11,715 nucleotides of DNA, taken from contig JBBRNO010000181.1 of the NCBI GenBank assembly GCA_038230275.1, forward strand, positions 1-11,715. The letters run 5' to 3'. The notes under the pieces are model-generated. The model was not told the DNA's origin and searched no databases. It saw nothing but the letters and a program-made list of their open reading frames with translations. Numbering within the stretch: the first letter of the stretch is position 1; each line of letters begins with the position of its first letter. Positions 1-6,094 of this stretch are shown here, piece by piece. Position numbers and translations under genes: made by a program. This stretch comes from JANXXV01 sp038230275. Lineage in GTDB: Bacteria; Acidobacteriota; Terriglobia; Bryobacterales; Bryobacteraceae.

Positions 1-325
1 ACTCGGAACCATGCTAGCTACCGGGCTTGATAGCTCCATTGCTCGACCGGCCTTAACTGCCGCCGTCTGCGACAGTCGTCATCTTACTCACACCGGTTCC
101 TTGCCTGCAATGACTCGTTCAACGGGTCCCATGCTAGCTAGCGCAAAAGCGCCATCAATTGCCTGGACGAAAGTCGATCAGCCCCGGCCCTTGAACCGAT
201 CGTTCACGGCTCGGAATTTGGGGATTGAAGCCCGCGAGTGACTCCCGAGTGACAACGTCGGGCGTCCAGAACGGGTTTTTTCGCGTCGCTGGCGTACGAA
301 CTAGACTGAAACACAACTACTTAGA
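1..325. other. No recognisable gene; left-end non-coding or decayed DNA
   Basis: I recognise no protein here. The only open frame of note (11-241, plus, 76 codons) resembles no family I know and has no convincing ribosome binding site. The ten-base word ATGCTAGCTA occurs twice (11-20 and 130-139). The motif CGAGTGAC occurs at 235-242 and 245-252 and returns at 408-427 on the other side of the tRNA fragment. Decayed mobile DNA next to an integration site is the most likely content, by inference. Confidence 0.4.
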
Positions 326-350
326 CTGAACTGAACCGAACTGAACTGGC
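326..350. repeat. Short tandem repeat, five ACTGA-type pentamers
   Basis: Five consecutive five-base units, ACTGA with one ACCGA and one ACTGG variant, are seen directly. A further partial copy lies at 305-310. The array ends seven bases before the tRNA T-arm at 357. It may be simple slippage, or part of a recombinase-binding arm next to an attachment site. The sequence does not decide between these. Confidence 0.7.
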
Positions 351-356
351 TGCAAG

Positions 357-384
357 CGGGTTCGATTCCCGTTAGCGCTACCAT
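357..384 (+). other. tRNA 3'-end fragment, probable integrase attachment site
   Basis: The sequence reads as the 3' part of a tRNA. A five-base-pair T-stem (357-361 with 369-373, one G-U pair) encloses the seven-base T-loop TTCGATT (362-368). It is followed by a seven-base acceptor strand (374-380), discriminator A (381) and CCA (382-384). No D-arm or anticodon arm is present upstream, where the pentamer repeat lies instead, so this is not an intact tRNA gene. Tyrosine recombinases of phages and genomic islands commonly integrate into tRNA 3' ends and leave such a copy at the far boundary. No integrase gene is visible in the window. The reverse strand yields the phrase LTGIEPA, a well-known false-protein signature of antisense tRNA ends. 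Confidence 0.65.
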
Positions 385-407
385 GTTTTCATAGACTTGC
401 GGGCGAC

Positions 408-427
408 GAGTGACAACGAGTGACAAC
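408..427. repeat. Direct repeat of CGAGTGACAA, two adjacent copies
   Basis: Two perfect tandem copies of the ten-base unit CGAGTGACAA lie at 408-417 and 418-427. A third copy lies at 245-254, and the shorter CGAGTGAC at 235-242. The copies sit on both sides of the tRNA fragment. That arrangement would suit recombinase arm sites, but this is inference. Confidence 0.6.
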
Positions 428-816
428 GCGCTCAGCAGGCGAGACAAGTTCGACACGTTTGTGCGAACACCTTTACCCTTCAGCGTTGGCCCACGTTCGC
501 GCACAGACGAGCCGTGTGGGCGTCGCGAACTGACCTATCGTCTGGTTGGCTGACCAACGTGCTGGTAGAAGTGGAATATCCGGGGGCTCGCGTGTTGCGA
601 TGCTCCCAACGCGAAACAGACGGAGTGCCCAGAAGACGCCGTCTTGCCGAACCGACGGCATACCCCCAGATAGCTTTACCGGAATGGGATCATCCTCGCG
701 AGCAAAGGAGAATAAAGCCGGCGGGCTGGAACCGATCGTAACGGGTTGAGGAATGCACTACGGATGACTCGGAGCAGCGCTGGTTCAACCCCCTGTGTTG
801 TAAGTTCGAATTCTAT
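428..816. other. No recognisable gene between att-like site and receptor remnant
   Basis: Short open frames exist on both strands (for example 514-741 and 546-749 plus, 473-661 minus), but they overlap each other and match no family I recognise. None continues the receptor upstream: the receptor frame is closed by TAA at 739-741, and from 742 to about 816 its translation does not look like a beta-barrel. The missing upstream part of the receptor has probably been replaced by this DNA. Confidence 0.4.
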
Positions 817-1557
817 GGACCGATCGACTTCTGGTGGCCGGGCGCAACGGCGAGTTACAAGGCTCTTCTGCTCAAAGTGGATAAGCGCTTCTCGCGCCGG
901 TATCAGCTTACAGGATCCTACGCTTACCAGAACAGCAAGAGCATTGGCGACGTCACCCAAAATCTAAACAATTACTTCGCTCCCTACGGTCCTGACCTGC
1001 CGAAACACGTGTTGAATATTTCGGGGATTGTGGAGCTGCCTTGGGGATTCCAGTTCTCGCTGATCTCCGCGTTGGTCAGCCCCCCGCCAGTAAGCCCGCA
1101 GATCACAGGCTTCGATACAACGGGCACGAACACGCAATCGGGTGCCTACAGCCCCATTCCTGGCGTCCAGTACAACAGCTTCCTGAGCCACGGCGATCTG
1201 CAGAACCTGGTAACTCAATACAACAGCAAGTATGCGGGGCAAATTACGCCGGCCGCCGCCGCTGGCATTTCTCCGGGACAGAAATACCCCACGATTACAC
1301 TGCCTGCGCATTACAATCTGGGCCATGACTTTACTTCGCAAAACATCCGCTTGACCAAGAGCTTCAAGCTCAGGGACCGTTACGAACTGCGCATAATCGC
1401 CGAGGCGTTCAACATTCTAAACTTCGGCAATCTGACGGGAGATAACTTCAATCTGGCGAACCCGGGATCGTTCGGTTTACCGACGCAGCGCGTCGGCCAG
1501 ACGTTTGGATCGGGTGGTCCACGGGCGTTCCAGTTCGGCGGTCGCTTCGCGTTCTAA
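817..1557 (+). pseudogene. TonB-dependent receptor (Oar-like), C-terminal remnant
   Basis: This is the end of an outer-membrane beta-barrel of the large Acidobacteria-type TonB-dependent receptor family, which has an N-terminal carboxypeptidase regulatory-like domain, a plug and a barrel of roughly 1000 residues or more. Only about 245 residues remain. Family-like text begins near GPIDFWWPGA (817-846) and continues with KVDKRFSRRYQLTGSYAYQN, a typical strand of this barrel. The end region contains EAFNILNFGN and a final alternating strand closing in Phe, the usual outer-membrane assembly signal. A GTG at 877 could initiate, but the frame reads through it from upstream, and a protein starting there would lack signal peptide, plug and most strands. 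The 5' part is absent from the window and the frame is closed at 739-741, so the fragment is almost certainly inactive. Confidence 0.75.
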
Positions 1558-1799
1558 AACGAAAGTTGTTGAACGATGGAATGGGCAGCCTCTTTGCCTC
1601 AGCGAATGCAATCCGCGATGCCTGTTCCACGGAAGCCGTTGCAGCCCAACTGAATGCGGGCAATCGTGGCATGAGCGCTTGGATTGCTCCAACTCATTGT
1701 CCATGGCCGACCGTATACTTTCAACAACGCTTCAATTCGTCCCCACGCACATTGATATCAACGTGGAAGTTTCGAGGGATGGACACCACCAAGCCCTGC

Positions 1800-2258
1800 G
1801 TCAAAAAGACACCTACACGTTCATTGCTGCCAGTTTCAGATTTCGACGGACGGCTTCGAGCCTTACGTTGCCGCTTTATATTCAGGCCTTTCAGACCGCG
1901 TTCACTACAGTCAAGTAATGAAGGTGTGCGGAAAGATGGAAGTTGGTCGCGAAGCCCGCTACAGCCCTGGAGATGTATTAGAGACAGTCAAGACGGCGGT
2001 CCTGGGAAGCCCCGATATGAAGCGGGCTTGCACTTCCCATATCGAACGGCAAACGGAACCCTTCGCCAGTGGCGCGAGCGGCTCACTCGGCTAATCTATG
2101 CCTTCAGCAAGAAGTGGGACAACTTGAAGGCCGCGCTCGCGCTCCACTTCGCCCGTTGCAACTTCTGCCGGATTCATGGCAAGCTGAGAGTCACGCCAGA
2201 TAGGGAAGCAGGAATCACGGATCACGTCTGGGCGATTGGAGAACTAATATGCTTGTGA
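1800..2258 (+). pseudogene. IS1-family-type transposase remnant, frameshifted
   Basis: Two frames together give the C-terminal half of an IS1-type DDE transposase. The first frame, from about 1831, reads FQISTDGFEPYVAAL, then YSPGDVLETV and SHIERQ, and stops at TAA 2092-2094. The second frame takes over near 2055 (TLRQWRERLTRL) and continues with AFSKKWDN, ALALHF, NFCRIH, LRVTP and ITDHVW, ending at TGA 2256-2258. In intact relatives HVERQNLTMRM runs straight on into RRFTRLTNAFSKK, so one base has been lost around 2053-2055. Upstream of 1831 only a scrap (KDTYTFI, in a third frame) fits before similarity ends, implying an internal deletion. The N-terminal DNA-binding part and the left end of the element are not recognisable. 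The gene is dead. Confidence 0.8.
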
Positions 2259-2479
2259 GATGCCACGAACACCCTTCGGGCAGTGATTATCGCCACAGCG
2301 TCGAGCCCGTAGGCTACCCGAATACGGCTGCGATCTGCGGAAGACTTGGATGTGAGAATCCGGGAAAAATACTTTTCAAAGAAGCAGAATGGAAAAGCTA
2401 TCAAGCTGGTGAGAGGTGCATTGCAGGCCCGAACGCTTTCACAAAAATCAGGGCAAGCGAGATTGTATCCACACTATGA
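2249..2479 (+). CDS. Small conserved Cys/His protein, putative zinc binding
   Basis: This is a 76-residue soluble protein without signal peptide. It has an N-terminal CHEH motif (C5, H8) and a CGRLGC motif (C30, C35) followed by NPG. Four such ligands could hold one zinc ion, as in small zinc-ribbon proteins; this is inference. From memory, similar short proteins with the pattern VRC.H followed by VEPVGYP.TA.ICG...CENPG occur in scattered bacterial genomes with no assigned function. The ATG at 2249 is preceded by GGAG with eight bases between, a good ribosome binding site. The start overlaps the last ten bases of the transposase remnant in another frame. The last residues (SEIVSTL) may have drifted. 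It could be a passenger gene of a mobile element. I cannot name it. Confidence 0.6.
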   Translation: MLVRCHEHPSGSDYRHSVEPVGYPNTAAICGRLGCENPGKILFKEAEWKSYQAGERCIAGPNAFTKIRASEIVSTL

Positions 2480-2633
2480 CCCCGCTACCACAATCTGCCC
2501 ACCAGCCTCGTTGTCGTGGTGAGTCTACCCCGCGGCATTTTCATGGACATTCTGAACTGATCCGCTGACTCGAAACCCTCACCGTCGGCGGCAATGATGC
2601 TTTGCGGGGCAGTCAATCTTGGCTGCAGCCGCC

Positions 2634-4481
2634 TTATATTCCATCCACCGAAAACGCGAGCAGAACATTTCCTGGCATTCCACCCCAGCCGCCGTAACCG
2701 GAGTTCACGTACATCATGCCTCCCGCGATCGTGGGGCCCGGGCCATCCATGGAGCCGCCTGTCGCCTGCACCCCATTTACCGTGGCGAACGCACGACCGG
2801 TATCGAAGTCCCAGATCACATGTCCATCGCTGCTTGAATAACCTCGCAAATGGCCATCCACCGAACCGGAAAACACTGCGCCCGGAATGGCCGTCACAGC
2901 AGCGGATTGCGCGGGACTGCAATTCGGACGATCCCGGCATGAAGGGGGCGCGGCGGTCCACACCTTTTTCCCGGAAGCTGCGTCCAGCGCAAATAACCCG
3001 CCCCCAACCTTGGGATCGGCAACCAATTTTGCGCCCTTGGCGAACGCCTTCTGAAGAAACATGATGTCCGACACTGCCACATACATATTCTTGCCGTCGG
3101 AAGCAGAGCCCCACTGAATGCCTCCAAGCGGACCTCCGTGGCCGACCCGCGTCTGCCATAAGATCTCGCCCTCCTTGTCTGGATCCAGCCCGTGCGCGAC
3201 TCCGGATTTCTGACTGATTAGCAAAACGCGCTTCCCGCCTGCGAGCTTCACTAGAATCGGAGATGCTCCTATGTCGAAATCCGGCCCGGTTTGGTCGGGA
3301 CAATTCGCTTTCGACGGACCCTCCTCGCAGGCCATGTTGTAAACATCCGCCTCGGTCAGTTGCTTGGACCACCGGATTTTCCCGGTCTCCATATCGATCG
3401 CGATCACGGCGTCGCTGGTTTTGGTTGCGGGACTTGAAAAATTATCGCCCGTGCCCGCATAGATAATTTTGCGCTCCACGTCGATCGTGGGCGCTGACCA
3501 GATGCTTGCTCCCGATGGTCCCCACACCTGCACTCCTGCGGAACTCTTCTTGATCCGCTGCGGCTCTTCGGCGATCGTGTATGTTTTCCAGATCTGCTTC
3601 CCGGTTAGCGCGTCGAGAGCCACCAACGCGCCGCGAGCCGAGCAACATTCGTACGTCGGATTCATCGCCGTGCCTTCTTCGCTCGCCACCACCGGCAAAT
3701 AGACGCGCCCCTCGTAGTATTCCATCGCCCCGGTGATCCCGGCGTGCGGATGCTGATCGACATGCGTCTTCCACAGCAGTTCGCCGCTAGACGCATCCAC
3801 CGCGTACACGTTCGCCTGCCGGTCTCCGAACAATGCGACCTGCTGCGTCCGTTCGCCTCGCAGCGTGACGATGCTGATCGCGGTACGCACGGGGGATTCC
3901 GCTTCGAAGGACCAGTACTGGCAGCCGGACTTGGCATTCAGCGAGTAGACATTCCGGTTCGCGCTCGGTACGAAAACGCGTCCGCCGACGATGGTTGGCT
4001 GACCGTTCGCAACAAATGTATTTGGGAAGCCGAAGGCCCATTTCAGCTTCAACCGGGGCGTTTGAGAGGCAGTGAGTCCGGCGCGAGCCTCGGTCTGAAA
4101 ACGCGTATTTTCCAGATCCGAACCCCAGCCGTTCCAATCCGCAGCCGAGGGTGAGAAGGCCGCCTTCGGATCGGCGCACATGTTGGTGTGAGCCGGTGGG
4201 ACATCGCGGCCGATTATCTTGCCAGTTAGAAATTCGGCAATGGTCCCTTTTTGCGTTGAGCTGAGTGCCGCTCCTTGCTCTTTCATGAGGCCAGATTCCA
4301 ACGAGCGAACAATGTTTTCGGGCGACATCAGGCGCAATGCTTGCGGCCCTGGGGCGCGTGTCTCACCGGACACCTCGTGGCAGATGGCGCAACGCTGTTT
4401 ATAGAGGGAGGCACCGTCGGGGTCGGCCGCGAAGGCACAGCCCATAGCGCTAAGCACAACGATCATGCTACCTGCCTTCAT
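2634..4481 (-). CDS. PQQ-dependent alcohol dehydrogenase with N-terminal cytochrome c domain (polyvinyl-alcohol dehydrogenase-like)
   Basis: This 615-residue periplasmic quinohaemoprotein probably oxidises an alcohol, with PQQ as cofactor and electrons leaving through its own haem. Residues 1-19 are a signal peptide. Residues 22-90 form a class I cytochrome c domain with haem motif CAICH (31-35) and likely axial Met66. The rest, from about 115, is a PQQ beta-propeller with repeated blade motifs such as ALDALTGKQIWKT and AIDMETGKIRW. A vicinal Cys279-Cys280 pair, TGDNFSSP (344-351) and GPDFDIG (399-405) are as in the cytochrome-type polyvinyl-alcohol dehydrogenase family (EC 1.1.2.6). The haem-first domain order and length are normal for that family. 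The ATG at 4481 follows GGAG at seven bases. The gene is transcribed away from the DUF6644-cytochrome run. The true substrate is unknown; many soil relatives carry this label without evidence for polyvinyl alcohol. Confidence 0.9.
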   Translation of the reverse strand: MKAGSMIVVLSAMGCAFAADPDGASLYKQRCAICHEVSGETRAPGPQALRLMSPENIVRSLESGLMKEQGAALSSTQKGTIAEFLTGKIIGRDVPPAHTNMCADPKAAFSPSAADWNGWGSDLENTRFQTEARAGLTASQTPRLKLKWAFGFPNTFVANGQPTIVGGRVFVPSANRNVYSLNAKSGCQYWSFEAESPVRTAISIVTLRGERTQQVALFGDRQANVYAVDASSGELLWKTHVDQHPHAGITGAMEYYEGRVYLPVVASEEGTAMNPTYECCSARGALVALDALTGKQIWKTYTIAEEPQRIKKSSAGVQVWGPSGASIWSAPTIDVERKIIYAGTGDNFSSPATKTSDAVIAIDMETGKIRWSKQLTEADVYNMACEEGPSKANCPDQTGPDFDIGASPILVKLAGGKRVLLISQKSGVAHGLDPDKEGEILWQTRVGHGGPLGGIQWGSASDGKNMYVAVSDIMFLQKAFAKGAKLVADPKVGGGLFALDAASGKKVWTAAPPSCRDRPNCSPAQSAAVTAIPGAVFSGSVDGHLRGYSSSDGHVIWDFDTGRAFATVNGVQATGGSMDGPGPTIAGGMMYVNSGYGGWGGMPGNVLLAFSVDGI

Positions 4482-4600
4482 CGCTACACTCCATTTGAAA
4501 CTTCTGGCCGCGTCTCAGCCACTTTATCAAAATCCTCACCAGCGTTCTTCTCCCCATGTTATTCTGCGTCATAGTCTTCCAAGAAGAAGGTGTCGGGCGA
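4482..4600. promoter_or_regulatory. Divergent intergenic region between PQQ dehydrogenase and DUF6644 run
   Basis: This 119-base spacer separates two outward-facing transcription units, so it should carry promoters for both. It also holds the two ribosome binding sites: GGAG before 4481 on the minus strand and AGAAGG at 4585-4590 on the plus strand. I see no hexamer pair with good spacing on either strand and no clear operator palindrome. The regulatory role is inferred from gene orientation. Confidence 0.4.
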
Positions 4601-5068
4601 ATGTCGGTGTTGCCGTTTTTGAACTGGCTCGGCAGCAGTGCGCTGGCGAACGCGATGAATGGTCCGGAATGGGCTTTTCCGGTAGTCGAATGCTTTCATT
4701 TTTTTGGGTTCGCCCTCTTGATTGGAACCATCGCCATTGTGGACCTGCGTCTCTTGGGTGGCGGGATGCGACGCCAGTCCCCGGCCGAGCTGACGCAGGA
4801 TCTCAAGCCCTGGACTTTGAGCGGCCTCGCTCTTATGTTGACCACCGGCCCGGCCATGTTCGCGGCTGACCCCAAAGTGTATTACTTCAATCCATCCTTC
4901 CGCTTCAAGATCGCGTGTCTTCTGGTGGCCATCCTCTACCACTTCACCGTCCTGCGCAGAGCAGTTAAGCCGGATGTGCCGCCCGTAGTTGGCAAGTTGG
5001 CCGCAGTCATTTCGCTGGCACTCTGGATCGCGGTTGTCGGGGGCGGACGAATGATCGCGTTCGTTTAG
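4601..5068 (+). CDS. DUF6644 family membrane protein (first of tandem pair)
   Basis: This 155-residue integral membrane protein has about four hydrophobic helices, near residues 24-47, 71-88, 102-118 and 131-149. No function is established for the family. It has the same layout as the next gene: His33 in helix 1, Asp48-x-Arg50 followed by LLG.GM, Trp71, a His in helix 3 (His114) followed five residues on by Arg, and a closing GKLAAV...GRMIAF. The two His residues sit inside helices and could ligate haem b, which is inference only. An upstream in-frame ATG at 4556 would add a poorly matching 15-residue tail. The ATG at 4601 has AGAAGG ten bases ahead and starts where the paralogue starts. The gene is co-oriented with the three that follow and only four bases from the next one. 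Confidence 0.8.
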   Translation: MSVLPFLNWLGSSALANAMNGPEWAFPVVECFHFFGFALLIGTIAIVDLRLLGGGMRRQSPAELTQDLKPWTLSGLALMLTTGPAMFAADPKVYYFNPSFRFKIACLLVAILYHFTVLRRAVKPDVPPVVGKLAAVISLALWIAVVGGGRMIAFV

Positions 5069-5072
5069 GGTC

Positions 5073-5564
5073 ATGTCTCTTCTCTCGACTTGCGAATGGA
5101 TCCAGAACACGGATCTGAGTACAGCCATCCGCGAGGGCGCGCTGTATTACCCGATTATTGGAGGCGTCCATCTTCTGGCGATCGCGCTTTTCGGCGGAAT
5201 GCTGCTGGCGGTGGACATTCGTTTGCTTGGTTGGGGAATGCAACGCCGCGCTGTGTCGGACGTGGTTGGGCAGCTTCGTGCATGGAAGCGGTTTGGCTTC
5301 GTGGTCGTGGTGGCGAGCGGCGCCCTGCTGGGGTGGGCTGAACCTCTGAAGCTTTACCACAGCAAATCGTTTTGGATCAAGATGGCGCTGCTTCTCATGG
5401 TAGGCGTGCACGCGCTGGTATTTCGCAAGACAGTATACGGGAACTCGACCAGGTTGGACGAAGCGCCTTTGATGCCGTCCGTCGCCAAACTGGCTGCCGT
5501 CCTATCGTTGATCCTGTGGGCCGGCTTAGTACTATCAGGGCGTCTGATCGCCTTCGACGCGTGA
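5073..5564 (+). CDS. DUF6644 family membrane protein (second of tandem pair)
   Basis: This 163-residue four-helix membrane protein is a diverged paralogue of the preceding gene. Shared positions include His33, Asp48 and Arg50 of DIRLLGWGMQRR, Trp71, His113 followed five residues later by Arg, and the C-terminal VAKLAAV...GRLIAF. The loop between helices 3 and 4 is longer than in its partner. It starts four bases after the upstream stop, so the two are almost certainly co-transcribed and perhaps translationally coupled. The products may form a heterodimer. Function is unknown; the setting among c-type cytochromes and a PQQ dehydrogenase suggests a membrane redox or anchoring role, by inference. 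An unusual Cys7 lies before the first helix. Confidence 0.8.
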   Translation: MSLLSTCEWIQNTDLSTAIREGALYYPIIGGVHLLAIALFGGMLLAVDIRLLGWGMQRRAVSDVVGQLRAWKRFGFVVVVASGALLGWAEPLKLYHSKSFWIKMALLLMVGVHALVFRKTVYGNSTRLDEAPLMPSVAKLAAVLSLILWAGLVLSGRLIAFDA

Positions 5565-5622
5565 TGCAAAGCGCAGCCCGAACCATTATGATTGTGATGA
5601 GAAGAACAAAAGGGGAAACGAT

Positions 5623-6036
5623 ATGCAAACAAGATCAGCCATTGTGCTTTCCGCCGCTGCTCTAATTCTGGCGGGAGTGCCAGCGTGGGCGCATCATGCC
5701 TTCGCTGCGGAATTCGACGCGAAGAAACCGGTGCACTTTCGAGGAACGGTGACCAAGGTCGAATTAATCAACCCGCATGCCTGGATTCACATCGACGTGA
5801 AGAACCCGGATGGCGCGGTGGTCAATTGGATGTTCGAAGCCGGCAGCCCCAACGTTCTTTTGCGGCGAGGTTTTACGAAGGCATCCGTGGCGCCTGGCAC
5901 CGAGGTGATCGTAGATGGATACCAGTCTAAGGACGGGTCGAATCGCGCCAACGGCAAGGACATCACGCTGCCGGATGGTCGCAAACTCTTTCTCGGTTCG
6001 ACTGGAACGGGCGCGCCCGACGAAGAAAAGAAGTGA
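5623..6036 (+). CDS. DUF6152 family exported protein
   Basis: This is a 137-residue secreted protein. Residues 1-23 are a signal peptide ending in the cleavage motif AWA, so the mature protein should begin with His24-His25. The core reads FRGTVTKVELINPHAWIHID (39-58) and then alternates short beta strands, suggesting a small beta-barrel or OB-like fold. His52 and His56 in NPHAWIH are prominent. The function of the family is not established. A mature N-terminal histidine plus internal histidines recalls copper proteins with a histidine brace (lytic polysaccharide monooxygenases, CopC-type), but that is inference. GGGG lies seven bases before the ATG. The gene sits 58 bases after the DUF6644 pair and 58 bases before the dihaem cytochrome, probably in the same operon. 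Confidence 0.85.
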   Translation: MQTRSAIVLSAAALILAGVPAWAHHAFAAEFDAKKPVHFRGTVTKVELINPHAWIHIDVKNPDGAVVNWMFEAGSPNVLLRRGFTKASVAPGTEVIVDGYQSKDGSNRANGKDITLPDGRKLFLGSTGTGAPDEEKK

Positions 6037-6094
6037 ACTGATCGGCAGCACCGCTTCGATTCAACTTGCTACTTATCCAACTGAAGGACACTGT

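Noticed and set aside
11..241. 76-codon plus-strand frame at the left end
   Set aside because: No recognisable motif, no ribosome binding site and no neighbour support; kept only as part of the unassigned left region.
357..384. Complete tRNA gene
   Set aside because: Only the T-arm and acceptor 3' strand are present; no D-arm, anticodon arm or matching 5' acceptor strand lies upstream.
326..427. CRISPR array
   Set aside because: The repeats are five to ten bases long with no regular spacers, and no cas gene is present.
301..504. 67-codon minus-strand frame containing LTGIEPA
   Set aside because: The phrase is the antisense translation of a tRNA 3' end, a common false protein; no other support.
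2499..2524. CACCA / TGGTG inverted repeat, considered as a terminator for the PQQ dehydrogenase or the small protein
   Set aside because: Only five base pairs with a 12-base loop and no T-run; not distinguishable from chance.
2485..3372. 295-codon minus-strand open frame
   Set aside because: It overlaps the PQQ dehydrogenase in another frame on the same strand, reads as Arg-rich low-similarity text, and is a shadow of that gene.
4559..5128. 189-codon minus-strand open frame opposite the first DUF6644 gene
   Set aside because: It is antisense to a clearly recognisable membrane protein and has no family-like motif or signal.
5915..6094. Upstream extension of the dihaem cytochrome frame
   Set aside because: It overlaps the DUF6152 gene, and the ATG at 6095 has both a good ribosome binding site and the start of the signal peptide.
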